DNA of 14,976 nucleotides, taken from assembly GCA_002402245.1 (NCBI GenBank), contig NVVP01000046.1:4848-19823 (forward strand), given 5' to 3'. Positions within the stretch are counted from its first letter, which is position 1. Each line of letters opens with the position of its first letter. Source of the DNA: Gammaproteobacteria bacterium (GTDB lineage: Bacteria; Pseudomonadota; Gammaproteobacteria; Nitrosococcales; Methylophagaceae). This document shows positions 1 through 7,861 of this stretch, one piece after another. Made by a program: the position numbers and the translations under genes. A model generated the notes under the pieces. That model saw only the letters and a list, made by a program, of their open reading frames with translations. It did no database searches and was not told the DNA's origin.

Positions 1-496
1 CACGTACATTTAAGGTGGCATAGTTACGCAAATACAGCATGTCATAGCGTTCATTAGGTGATAATAAATGAACAACCATAGTTAAGTCAGGAGAGCTTTT
101 AGTGACGGTGACACCAAGCTGACGTGTCACTTCAGGTAAGCGTGGCAAGGCTTGAGAAACACGGTTTTGCACTAACTGTTGTGATAGATCTGGATCACTA
201 CCAATGGCAAAGGTGATGGTCATGGTGAGCATGCCATCGGTCGATGCTAATGAGTTCATGTACAACATGTTCTCAACACCATTAATTTGTTCTTCTAATG
301 GTGTGGCCACGGTTTCACTAATTACTGATGGGTTAGCACCTGGAAAAGAGGCTGTAATAATGACCGAGGGTGGCGATACTTCGGGATATTCCGAAATTGG
401 TAGTTGAAACATGGCCACTAGACCAAATACAAAGATAAGCAGCGAGATTACACCCGCTAAAATAGGCCGATCTATAAAGTGTCTTGAAAAATTCAT
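1..496 (-). CDS. RND efflux transporter permease, MexF/AcrB-like (5' part only)
   Basis: Inner-membrane proton-driven RND pump subunit that would work with the adjacent adaptor and an outer-membrane channel to export small molecules. The frame starts at ATG 496-494 and stays open to the window edge, giving 165 codons plus one base, so the product is truncated by the window and not by a stop. The N-terminus reads MNFSRHFIDRPILAGVISLL, the classic RND start, with TM1 at about residues 11-29. It is followed by LPISEYPEVSPPSV, PGANPSVISETVATPLEEQI and QNRVSQALPRLP, all typical of the porter domain of the HAE1/MexF group. Its start overlaps the adaptor stop by 4 bases (ATGA), so the two are translationally coupled. 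The substrate cannot be told from this fragment. Family assignment is strong; the exact subfamily is inferred from remembered resemblance to MexF. Confidence 0.93.
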   Translation of the reverse strand, partial: MNFSRHFIDRPILAGVISLLIFVFGLVAMFQLPISEYPEVSPPSVIITASFPGANPSVISETVATPLEEQINGVENMLYMNSLASTDGMLTMTITFAIGSDPDLSQQLVQNRVSQALPRLPEVTRQLGVTVTKSSPDLTMVVHLLSPNERYDMLYLRNYATLNVR

Positions 497-1611
497 TGAG
501 CATCACCTGTTGCTTTTGGCTCTTGTGGATCAACTAGCATGCCTGGTCTAATTCGCATTAAACCTCGAGTAACGACTTTATCGCCAACCGCTAAGCCGGA
601 CAGGATAATACGTTTACCGTCAATGCTATTACCTAGTTTAACTTCACGATAGGTTGTTTTATTTTCATCACTAATTATATAGACAAATTTTCTGCTTTGA
701 TCGGTGGCAATAGCACGTTCAGTTAGTAATATTTGAGGATATTCTATTGCACTGCCTAATTTTAAGCGTGCATACATACCTGACAAAAGTTGGCCTGTAG
801 GGTTATCAAAGATAGCGCGAGCACGAATAGTACCTGATGCAGGATCGATTTTATTATCAAAATCATGGATCGTACCTTGATACGTATATTCACCATTTTG
901 GATGGTTAATTCAACAGGGTTTTTAGCCGTTTCAGTTGTTTGACTTCTGTAACGTAAATAGGTTTTTTCATCGATTTCAAAATCAGCATAAATTGATTCA
1001 TTAGCGACAATTGATGTTAATAATGGCGCATTAGAGCCTGATGATACCAAGTTACCGACAGTCAACTCTGTACGGCTGGTTGTACCTGAAATAGGCGCTT
1101 TAATATAAGCGTAACTTAAGTTTACTTGAGCTTCAGCCAATTCTGCTTCGGCGCGTCGTATGGTAGAAATAGCAACCAACTTGCTGTTAAGACGTTCATC
1201 TAAAGCTTGTTGAGACACCACTTTTTTATCAATCAAATCAATGGTTCTTTTATATTCTTTTTCGGCAAAATTTGATTCATTTCTAGCGGCGGTTAAATCT
1301 GCTTTCTTTTGGTCAACAATTGCTTTGAATGGCCGAGGATCGATGATATATAGAATATCGTCTTTTTTAACCTGCTGACCATCTTCAAATTTAATTTCAG
1401 TAATTATGCCACTTGCTTGAGGTCTAATTTCTACAAAATTTACGGCAGTAAGATGACCTGAAAAATCTGCCCATAAGCGATGTGATTCTTGCTTAATAAT
1501 GGTTATTTCAACTGGCATTGCTTGTGGCTGTTGAGGTGCTGCGGCAACAGTAGTTTGGGTAAAAGCAATCATAGCAAGGCTGATGCTGATAGAGGTTAGT
1601 TTATTAAGCAT
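493..1611 (-). CDS. RND efflux periplasmic adaptor (membrane fusion protein), MexE-like
   Basis: Periplasmic adaptor linking an RND inner-membrane pump to an outer-membrane channel; 372 residues, normal for the family. Residues 1-24 form a signal peptide ending TVAAA, with no lipobox cysteine, so this adaptor is probably not a lipoprotein. The first lipoyl half is at about 57-95 (EIRPQASGIITEIKFEDGQQ, then ILYIIDPRPF). An alpha-helical hairpin follows at about 98-165, and the second lipoyl half has AYIKAPISGTTSR at 168-180. Beta-barrel and membrane-proximal domains fill the rest (DPASGTIRARAIFDNP, LLSGMYARLKL). ATG 1611 is preceded by AGGA about 8 bases upstream. It is the first gene of a pump operon with the permease overlapping its stop; any outer-membrane channel gene would lie outside the window. 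No local regulator is visible. Confidence 0.93.
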   Translation of the reverse strand: MLNKLTSISISLAMIAFTQTTVAAAPQQPQAMPVEITIIKQESHRLWADFSGHLTAVNFVEIRPQASGIITEIKFEDGQQVKKDDILYIIDPRPFKAIVDQKKADLTAARNESNFAEKEYKRTIDLIDKKVVSQQALDERLNSKLVAISTIRRAEAELAEAQVNLSYAYIKAPISGTTSRTELTVGNLVSSGSNAPLLTSIVANESIYADFEIDEKTYLRYRSQTTETAKNPVELTIQNGEYTYQGTIHDFDNKIDPASGTIRARAIFDNPTGQLLSGMYARLKLGSAIEYPQILLTERAIATDQSRKFVYIISDENKTTYREVKLGNSIDGKRIILSGLAVGDKVVTRGLMRIRPGMLVDPQEPKATGDAQ

Positions 1612-1748
1612 TAAATGTGTCCTAATAAGTGTTGAGGTTATTGTGCTGATAGGGCTGAAAAATCGAATAATAATAGAGTGTAAGATCGACTAAAAGTTCA
1701 TCAATTATGATAATAGAGCAGAATATTAAACAGTGTTTATTGTTTTTA

Positions 1749-1780
1749 AAATTTCATTGTCTGGATTATAAATGAAATTT
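1749..1780. repeat. Perfect 10-base inverted repeat upstream of the RND adaptor
   Basis: Arms AAATTTCATT (1749-1758) and AATGAAATTT (1771-1780) are exact reverse complements separated by 12 bases. The repeat is AT-rich and has no T-run after it in the minus direction, so it does not look like a terminator for the upstream sensor gene. It sits about 140 bases before the adaptor start and could be an operator for a dyad-binding regulator. That role is inference only. Confidence 0.45.
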
Positions 1781-1865
1781 AATTAGGGGAGTAGTGAATA
1801 TATAACTTTTTATTCATTATTCAGTCATATTGATTTAGATGGGATCTTAAAAAAGCTAATAACGA

Positions 1866-1885
1866 GAGGGGATAACGCTCCCCTC
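1866..1885 (-). terminator. GC-rich hairpin after the GGDEF-EAL gene, possible terminator
   Basis: A 7-base stem (GAGGGGA at 1866-1872 pairing with TCCCCTC at 1879-1885) encloses a 6-base loop. It begins 27 bases after the sensor gene's stop codon. In the minus direction the T-run (TTTTTT) comes about 10 bases after the stem, which is looser than a textbook terminator. On the plus strand a T-rich stretch also follows. Placement between two operons supports a termination role. Confidence 0.45.
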
Positions 1886-1912
1886 ACATTATTTATTTTT
1901 TAATCTAGATTT

Positions 1913-4900
1913 CTATTTTACGAGTGAAATTAGCGAGGAAAATGATTTTTTAGCGATTTTATGGTGTAAACGAGCATCTAAAATAGCATCTACATTTTGA
2001 TAACTTAATTTAAATTCTTTAAGTTTGTCTGCTACCGAATGAAGTTCACCAGACTGGTGTTTTTCAACTAGTTGCTCGGCTAAAGAAAACATAACGTCAT
2101 GTGAAGATTTTAATTCATCTAACCACGATTTTTGAAATGTTTTTTCTTGTTTAAACCGGTTAAGCCATATTGCTAAGTGACAACGCACAACGTAATCACT
2201 CAAGCCGCTATCTTGCATTGTCATTAAGATGTTAGTGATATTTGCGAACCATTTCTCTAAGGTTAATTTGAGCAGGGTTATTTTTTCATCCTGTTTAGTT
2301 AGGTTGCTAGCAGCATAGGCTATCCAAGTTTCATTAGGTGTGTAGTTATTGAGCCAGCCAGCAATATCAGCGGCAGGAATTGGACGGGATATACCATAAC
2401 CTTGAGCTTCATCACAGCCCATGATGAGCAACATAATTCCATGAGCTTCGGTTTCAACACCTTCGGCAATAACTTCCCTATTAAAGGAGTGGGCTAAGCC
2501 AATAATACCTTCGATGATATTGTAATCTTGCGGATCATCAAGAATATCTCGAACAAAGGTTTGATCTATTTTTATGGTATTGGCTGATAGGTTTTTCATA
2601 TGTGTTAACGATGAATAACCTGTGCCAAAATCATCAAGTGCTACTTTAACGCCTAACACATTCTGACAGCTTTTAATAATACCGCTAACGGCTTGAATAT
2701 CACCCAGAGCACTACTTTCTAAAATTTCTAACTGTAAGCGCTGCGAGTTAATGCTTGAGTATTTATCTAAGGCATCATTTAATTGATCAAAGAATGCAGG
2801 GGATTGTAGATGTTGGGATGAAATATTAACACTAACCTCAAGATCTATTCCTTGCCTATTCCAATCTTCAAGCTGCTGTAATGCTTGGTTGATAACCCAA
2901 CCCCCGACTTTAATCTCTAACTCTGTTCCTTCTATAATAGGTAAGAAATCGAGAGGAGGGATAAGACCTTTTTCGGGATGAATCCACCGTATTAAAGCTT
3001 CGACGCCAAATACTTTGCCTGTTTTCATATTCACTTTAGGCTGATAGTACAAACAAAGTTCATTATTAGACAAGGCCAATTCAAGTTCACTTAATTGATG
3101 ATTTTTTTGTGCTGTTTCTAAGTCTTGCTCAGTATTAAATAATTGATAGCAGCTTCGACCTAATTGTTTAGCCTTATACATAGCTTGGTCGGCATGGCGA
3201 AGTAGGGTATCTATATCACCATTATCATCTGGGTATAAAGTAATGCCTGTTGAAGCCGTAATATTATGCGTGTTGCCGTTAATAAAGTAAGGTAACGAAA
3301 GCGCTTTATGTATTCGTTCTAAGGTTCTCTCACATTGAGAAAATGATTCAATATCATTGAGTAATAAAGTAAATTCATCTCCGCCTTGACGAGAAATAGT
3401 ATCTTCTTCTCGAATACTTTTTTTAATGCGTTCAGCCACCTCGATTAATAATAGATCACCTGTTTCATGGCCATAAGTATCATTTACCGGCTTGAAGTTA
3501 TCAAGGTCAAGAAAACACACCGCTAACTGCATATTTACGCGATCACTATGAGCAATTGCTTTATGGAAACGATCAGCAAATAAAGCGCGATTAGGTAGCT
3601 GGGTAAGCACATCATAATGTGCCATAAACTGGAGTTTCTCTTGATGTTTTTTATTTTCAGTTATATCAGTAAAGATACCTGCGTAGTTTATGATGTCATT
3701 GTTCTCATCAGTAATAGCTGAAATAGATAGAAATTCAGCATAAAGATCACCATTTTTCTTCTTATTCCAAACTTCACCTTGCCAATAGCGATCACGGTCA
3801 ATTTGTCCCCACATATCATTATAAAACTGGTTTTTCTGCATACCCGAGCTAAGTATCGTAGGACTTTTCCCTATTACATTATCACGGCTATAGCCGGTTA
3901 TTTCACAAAAAGCAGGGTTAACATCGACAATGATTTTATGTATATCGGTAATGATGACACCATCATGCATGTCATTGAAAACTAAAGAAGAAAGACGTAG
4001 CTTTTCTTCATTTTGTTTTTGTTCAGTAATATCATCAATACGAATAACCGCGCCTTCAATACCATTCGACGTTAAGGGGTAGATGGTAATGCATTCATAT
4101 TTAAGCTTATTATTTTTATCTCGGTAAGCTTGACTTGAAATTTGTTGTTGCCGAGTTTTGATCGCTAGTTTTATATTGTCACTTTCTGCTGCTAAACGAG
4201 GAAATACTTGTGTAAACGGATGACCAATTGCATTGACGGATTTTATACCTGTTAGATTATCGGCTTCATGATTCCATTGAGTGACTTGGCCTTCGGAATC
4301 GACACCAATGAGGATGGAGGGCATAGAATCAATGATATTAGATAAATAACTTTGTAAATCAGAAAGTGAGCTATCTCTTCGCTCTAAAGATACCAACATC
4401 AAATTAACTTGGAACTGTAATTCACCTAATTCATCACTATTATCATCATCCGCTACTCGGACGTGCAAACTGCCTTTTTCGACTTCTTTGAATGCGGCTA
4501 ATAATAAATTGAGGCGTTGAACTATACCGCGACGAAATACAAAAAGAAGTACCGCTGAAGTAAGTAATACACAGAGTACTGAGCCTATAATAAAGATTGT
4601 TGCCGTGGTACGTTTTTTTACCGAGAGTGAGCTGGCTTTTAGTTTTATAACGGCGTAACCATAGGTTAATTTTTGGTTACTTCCTGGTGCAAATAGTTGA
4701 CTACGAAAAATGAGGAAGTCTTCACCGTCAATGGTGGTATTAATACGGTTGGTGATAATTGTGTCACTAAACCAAATAGGGTTAACGCCTGATAATTGCG
4801 AGTAGTGTTTTTTTATAAACTCGGGACGAGTTGAGTAAATAACATCGCCTGAGACATTAGTAATAAAGGCTGAATCTAGCTCTTCACCAATTAAATTCTT

Positions 4901-5110
4901 CATTTGCTTTGGGTTGTTAAACAGGTTTAAACGAAGCACATTTTGATTGATTAGGCTGGAGATGACTTTGGCTGATTGTGATAAGCGACTTTCCATGCCA
5001 TCTGTAATTAGATAGTAAGATAACAGGGAAAATATGGCCAAAATAATGGCCTCAGCGATAATAATCACCATGCCATATTTAAAGGTAATGCTTTTATTTT
5101 TCAACTTCAT
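1913..5110 (-). CDS. Transmembrane HAMP-PAS-PAS-GGDEF-EAL c-di-GMP enzyme with CZB-like C-terminus
   Basis: Bifunctional-looking inner-membrane enzyme for cyclic di-GMP turnover, 1065 residues. TM1 is at about 14-35, a periplasmic domain at 36-170, TM2 at 171-192 and HAMP at 193-245. PAS1 spans about 258-365 and PAS2 about 375-488. The GGDEF domain (495-660) has an intact GGDEF at 576-580 and an I-site RxxD at 567-570, exactly five residues upstream. The EAL domain (675-920) keeps EALIRW (704), EILES (795-799), DDFGTGYSS (826-834), KID (848-850) and EGVET (883-887), so both catalytic sites look complete. Residues about 935-1045 resemble the CZB zinc-binding four-helix fold, with C977 and H1004 kept but two other ligand positions replaced (E952 and F1008). 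ATG 5110 is preceded by AAGGA. It lies 48 bases after a periplasmic binding-protein gene that is probably its ligand sensor. The net in vivo activity cannot be predicted. Confidence 0.94.
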   Translation of the reverse strand: MKLKNKSITFKYGMVIIIAEAIILAIFSLLSYYLITDGMESRLSQSAKVISSLINQNVLRLNLFNNPKQMKNLIGEELDSAFITNVSGDVIYSTRPEFIKKHYSQLSGVNPIWFSDTIITNRINTTIDGEDFLIFRSQLFAPGSNQKLTYGYAVIKLKASSLSVKKRTTATIFIIGSVLCVLLTSAVLLFVFRRGIVQRLNLLLAAFKEVEKGSLHVRVADDDNSDELGELQFQVNLMLVSLERRDSSLSDLQSYLSNIIDSMPSILIGVDSEGQVTQWNHEADNLTGIKSVNAIGHPFTQVFPRLAAESDNIKLAIKTRQQQISSQAYRDKNNKLKYECITIYPLTSNGIEGAVIRIDDITEQKQNEEKLRLSSLVFNDMHDGVIITDIHKIIVDVNPAFCEITGYSRDNVIGKSPTILSSGMQKNQFYNDMWGQIDRDRYWQGEVWNKKKNGDLYAEFLSISAITDENNDIINYAGIFTDITENKKHQEKLQFMAHYDVLTQLPNRALFADRFHKAIAHSDRVNMQLAVCFLDLDNFKPVNDTYGHETGDLLLIEVAERIKKSIREEDTISRQGGDEFTLLLNDIESFSQCERTLERIHKALSLPYFINGNTHNITASTGITLYPDDNGDIDTLLRHADQAMYKAKQLGRSCYQLFNTEQDLETAQKNHQLSELELALSNNELCLYYQPKVNMKTGKVFGVEALIRWIHPEKGLIPPLDFLPIIEGTELEIKVGGWVINQALQQLEDWNRQGIDLEVSVNISSQHLQSPAFFDQLNDALDKYSSINSQRLQLEILESSALGDIQAVSGIIKSCQNVLGVKVALDDFGTGYSSLTHMKNLSANTIKIDQTFVRDILDDPQDYNIIEGIIGLAHSFNREVIAEGVETEAHGIMLLIMGCDEAQGYGISRPIPAADIAGWLNNYTPNETWIAYAASNLTKQDEKITLLKLTLEKWFANITNILMTMQDSGLSDYVVRCHLAIWLNRFKQEKTFQKSWLDELKSSHDVMFSLAEQLVEKHQSGELHSVADKLKEFKLSYQNVDAILDARLHHKIAKKSFSSLISLVK

Positions 5111-5158
5111 AACATAATTCCTTTTATGCGCTGAACATCTCGATTCTTATATTTTACA

Positions 5159-6142
5159 TCATTTATGGACTGGACGAATAACTGTTGTTCCAGTATCAAT
5201 ATGATCTATCTTAATTCCCTTTTGTGTCAATAAGAAAGCTGAGATAACAGGTTGGAATCCTTGCAGATAAGGGGTTTGATCTAAGGCAAAAGAGACATAA
5301 CCCTTGTCTAATCCTTCGATAAAGCCAGGTCCAAGATCGGCACCCCCTATTTTTAGTTTACCTTTAAGGTTATTTCTGCCGACATATATAGCTAAAAGGT
5401 GTGAGTAATAATCATCACCATAGATAGCTTTTATATCTGGGTTTTCTTCATGGTAGGCTTTAATAACGGCTAATAATTTATCTTCATCTTGAGTGGCTGG
5501 TGACAATACATCACGGATAGTCCACTTACCTTGACCATTTTCAGCTAGATATTTTTGGAAAGAGCTTAATCTCAGTTCGGTAGCATAGTGACCAGGAGTA
5601 GCGTGAAGTATTGCAATGTCACCTCCATCAGGTAGATCTCTCATGACCTCTTTAGCCCAAATCTCACCATAATTAGACAGGTCTTGTCCAAAAAAAGGTA
5701 ATGGTATGCTTGATTGCGCACTGGGTATATTGGTGTTGAAAATCATTACATTAATATTGGCATCAAGTGCTTTTCGAATAGCTGAGGTATAGAGCTCGCC
5801 AGGTCCTGCCCGAGTAGTAACAATAACATTAGGCTGTTGAGCAATACTTGCTTCGATTAATGCTATTTGTTCTCGTGGAGAGAATTGAGCCGGCCCAATA
5901 AACATACATTCGGCATTGACAAGTTTACAAGCGTCATTCATTCCTTGTTCTACTGGACGGAAAAAATCAGCACCGTAATCATGGGCTATAAATATAACTT
6001 TAAAAGGAGGGGTATAAGAAGATCTATCCATCTCCTTTGTCGATTGTTCTACTGTAACATCGCCTTTTTTATGATTAAAGTTCAGAGAAATAGTCAGGAC
6101 TAAACCCAGAAACAATATCAATATAACTATATTTTTGATCAT
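5159..6142 (-). CDS. RbsB/LuxP-like periplasmic sugar-binding-type protein (Peripla_BP_4), probable sensor partner
   Basis: Type I periplasmic binding protein. I chose the ATG at 6142 because GGAG (6152-6155) precedes it by 9 bases; an in-frame ATG at 6157 would add MERDN. Counting from 6157, residues 9-27 are a hydrophobic signal or anchor with no obvious cleavage site and no lipobox cysteine, so the protein may stay membrane-tethered. The ligand-binding fold starts at about 52 (FKVIFIAHDYGADFF). It includes VIVTTRAGPGE (111-121), DIKAIYGDDYYS (241-252) and ALDQTPYLQG (291-300), the last being the hallmark DQxPYxQG of RbsB-like proteins. No ABC permease or ATPase gene is nearby. The next gene, 48 bases on, is a transmembrane GGDEF-EAL protein, so I infer a ligand-receptor role as in LuxP-LuxQ or NspS-MbaA. 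The ligand is unknown. Upstream, TTGTTC and TACACT spaced 17 bases form only a weak promoter candidate. Confidence 0.88.
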   Translation of the reverse strand: MIKNIVILILFLGLVLTISLNFNHKKGDVTVEQSTKEMDRSSYTPPFKVIFIAHDYGADFFRPVEQGMNDACKLVNAECMFIGPAQFSPREQIALIEASIAQQPNVIVTTRAGPGELYTSAIRKALDANINVMIFNTNIPSAQSSIPLPFFGQDLSNYGEIWAKEVMRDLPDGGDIAILHATPGHYATELRLSSFQKYLAENGQGKWTIRDVLSPATQDEDKLLAVIKAYHEENPDIKAIYGDDYYSHLLAIYVGRNNLKGKLKIGGADLGPGFIEGLDKGYVSFALDQTPYLQGFQPVISAFLLTQKGIKIDHIDTGTTVIRPVHK

Positions 6143-6306
6143 GTTGTCACGCTCCATTGACCTTAGTGTACATCGTTAAATCTTTTTGAACAATAACCTT
6201 TAAAAGAATGTGGTTTAAAAGGCAAGTTTTTGAAAGATATAACTAAGTTGTTGTCATTTATCTTGATAATACTTATGTTATCGAAGTGCCGCGCTTAAGG
6301 TTTAAT

Positions 6307-7281
6307 TTAATTATCTTTGTTAAGCATTGTTATTCGGCCAATTATGGGTATTAAGTAGAAATAGCTTAAAAGTAATAATGCCAAACAGGCGGGTAACCAA
6401 CTTATTGAGGTATCACGTTGCTGAGATTGAGTGAATGCTGGGGTTTGCAGGGCCTCACTGAACAGTTGTTTATCGGTTAAGCGGTGATAGTTTAACGAGG
6501 CTGCTTTGGCCAAATTCATAAGGTATTCTTCTCTAAGGCTAGACATATGTTCGGTGCCGACTATTTTCTCTGTTCCCCAAGGACCATTACGAGGTATATA
6601 ACCTTTTATTTTTGATGGGTCTTCTGGTAAGCCAAAGCTACTTGCATGAGGCACATCATCAACCTGATAGAAACCTGTTTGATGGCCATCTTGATCATAT
6701 TTAGGAATTCGACTTAAGGCTTTATTACCTACACCGACAATCAGTCCTGCTCGCCATGATGCAGGCAACTTTTCGGTTGTAAGATCAGCAAAGTCAGCTT
6801 GGTAACGAGCATTAACAGGAGGCGACTCATGTCCATCAGTGAAAAAAACTAATTTACTACTGAGTAAAAAGTCTTTTTTTAATTGTTTAAGAATATTATA
6901 TAAACCTCGGCCTATATTACTATCGGCTACCCATGCCATTCGCCAATCAATATGCTGAATTGAATCTTCCAAAATTGAATAATTACTACAGACTTCAATA
7001 GGTGAAAACAGCAGGGCAGAACTACGTTCAGTAAATAAACCAAGCCCCACTCGTGAGCCACAAGGCAAGGTTTGGATAGCACTTATCATGTCTTGCTTAA
7101 CCTTATCTAAGCGGCTAATAGCACCGCCATTATTATCGGTATAGTCTTGGGTGTTCATACTGCGAGTAATATCGACAATAAAGACAAAGTCATAGCTTGT
7201 GCTAGCCATCTTGATGGTAGGAATAAAAATAGAAATAAGCAGCAAACAGGCACTGCCAATAAGTAGGTTAAGTCTATTCAT
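6307..7281 (-). CDS. mxaL: MxaL, VWA-domain protein for methanol dehydrogenase maturation
   Basis: Membrane-anchored von Willebrand factor A protein, 324 residues, needed in other methylotrophs for calcium insertion into methanol dehydrogenase. An N-terminal signal or TM segment (about 5-24) leads into the VWA domain, whose MIDAS motif is DITRS at 37-41 (D-x-T-x-S form). Further metal-site elements are TDGHES in the middle of the domain. A C-terminal TM segment follows at about 295-315 (LPACLALLLLSYFYLIPII). The layout matches BatB-like proteins. It begins 10 bases after mxaK with AGGT as a weak ribosome-binding site, and it is the last mxa gene in this run. No mxaD follows. Name given from synteny plus the MIDAS domain; high confidence. 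Confidence 0.9.
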   Translation of the reverse strand: MNRLNLLIGSACLLLISIFIPTIKMASTSYDFVFIVDITRSMNTQDYTDNNGGAISRLDKVKQDMISAIQTLPCGSRVGLGLFTERSSALLFSPIEVCSNYSILEDSIQHIDWRMAWVADSNIGRGLYNILKQLKKDFLLSSKLVFFTDGHESPPVNARYQADFADLTTEKLPASWRAGLIVGVGNKALSRIPKYDQDGHQTGFYQVDDVPHASSFGLPEDPSKIKGYIPRNGPWGTEKIVGTEHMSSLREEYLMNLAKAASLNYHRLTDKQLFSEALQTPAFTQSQQRDTSISWLPACLALLLLSYFYLIPIIGRITMLNKDN

Positions 7282-7291
7282 TATCTGCTAC

Positions 7292-7861
7292 CTAAGGTAA
7301 ACCGACAGGAAAACCTGGCATGGCAGACCATAGTTCGGTTGAGTTTTCAGTAGATTCTTTTGGGGTGCGAATTTTACCGAGTGGAAGGTCGCGAGATAAG
7401 CGTTGGGCTGCTTCAAAGTTATATTTAGCATTCCAAAACGAAGGCATTGATTTTAATACGGTTTGATAATGACTTTTAGCTACATCGGCAAGAGCCACCG
7501 AACGATCAATATGACCTTTTTCAGCTAATGTAATTGCGTGTTGTAGATAAAGGTTAGCAATATTATATTTAATCTTAGTGATGTCTTTCGCTGTGGCTAC
7601 TTGTTCAGCAATACCATAGGCGGTGAGTGACTCCTCAAATAACAGTTGCTGTTGAAGCTGGTAGGCATAAGCAAAACGAACTTCAGCTTGAGTGAGATCA
7701 AGTTCATCAGGTGATATAAACCGATTATGCTGTAATACGTTAATGTTTTCATTGACTGTTTTATATTGATGATATTCAACGGTAGAATTGAATAATAAAA
7801 TTAATGTTAAGCCAGATAAAGTGAGTAGAAAAAAATTAAGGTAACGTGTTCTAATCATCAT
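7292..7861 (-). CDS. mxaK: MxaK, TPR-like methanol dehydrogenase accessory protein
   Basis: Small membrane-anchored accessory protein between mxaC and mxaL. The ATG at 7861 is preceded by GAGG (7868-7871) with 6-base spacing; a TTG at 7873 in the same frame would add four residues but lacks a site. From 7861 the product is 189 residues. It has an N-terminal TM anchor (about 8-25) and a helical body with TPR-like pairs, for example EVRFAYAYQLQQQLLFEESL and KIKYNIANLYLQHAITLAEK. A motif near PSFWNAKYNFEAAQRL recalls the BatC/TPR partner of VWA operons. The start overlaps the mxaC stop by 11 bases, suggesting coupled translation. The biochemical role is not established; assignment rests on position, size and fold. 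Confidence 0.85.
   Translation of the reverse strand: MMIRTRYLNFFLLTLSGLTLILLFNSTVEYHQYKTVNENINVLQHNRFISPDELDLTQAEVRFAYAYQLQQQLLFEESLTAYGIAEQVATAKDITKIKYNIANLYLQHAITLAEKGHIDRSVALADVAKSHYQTVLKSMPSFWNAKYNFEAAQRLSRDLPLGKIRTPKESTENSTELWSAMPGFPVGLP

Larger units (their letters stand above)
1612..1912. other. Intergenic region between the GGDEF-EAL gene and the RND operon
   Basis: About 300 AT-rich bases with no supported gene on either strand. Going down the minus strand it holds a GC-rich hairpin just after the sensor gene (1866-1885), an AT-rich 10-base inverted repeat (1749-1780), and then the leader of the pump operon. A promoter for the pump genes probably lies here, but I found no pair of -35/-10 boxes with good spacing that I would defend. 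Confidence 0.6.

Noticed and set aside
204..407. Plus-strand open frame of 67 codons
   Set aside because: It lies opposite the RND permease start, whose minus-strand translation matches the family residue by residue.
333..533. Minus-strand open frame of 66 codons at the adaptor-permease junction
   Set aside because: It is out of frame with both real genes, which overlap at 493-496, and its product resembles nothing I recognise.
3779..3985. Plus-strand open frame of 68 codons
   Set aside because: Shadow of the PAS2 region of the GGDEF-EAL gene; no ribosome-binding site or recognisable product.
5867..6103. Plus-strand open frame of 78 codons
   Set aside because: Shadow of the N-terminal part of the binding-protein gene.
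6262..6285. Possible terminator hairpin after mxaL
   Set aside because: The stem is only 5 perfect bases with a bulge beyond and has no T-run in the minus direction.
7597..7779. Minus-strand open frame of 60 codons inside mxaK
   Set aside because: Alternative frame of mxaK; the mxaK frame has a good start, TPR-like content and operon spacing.
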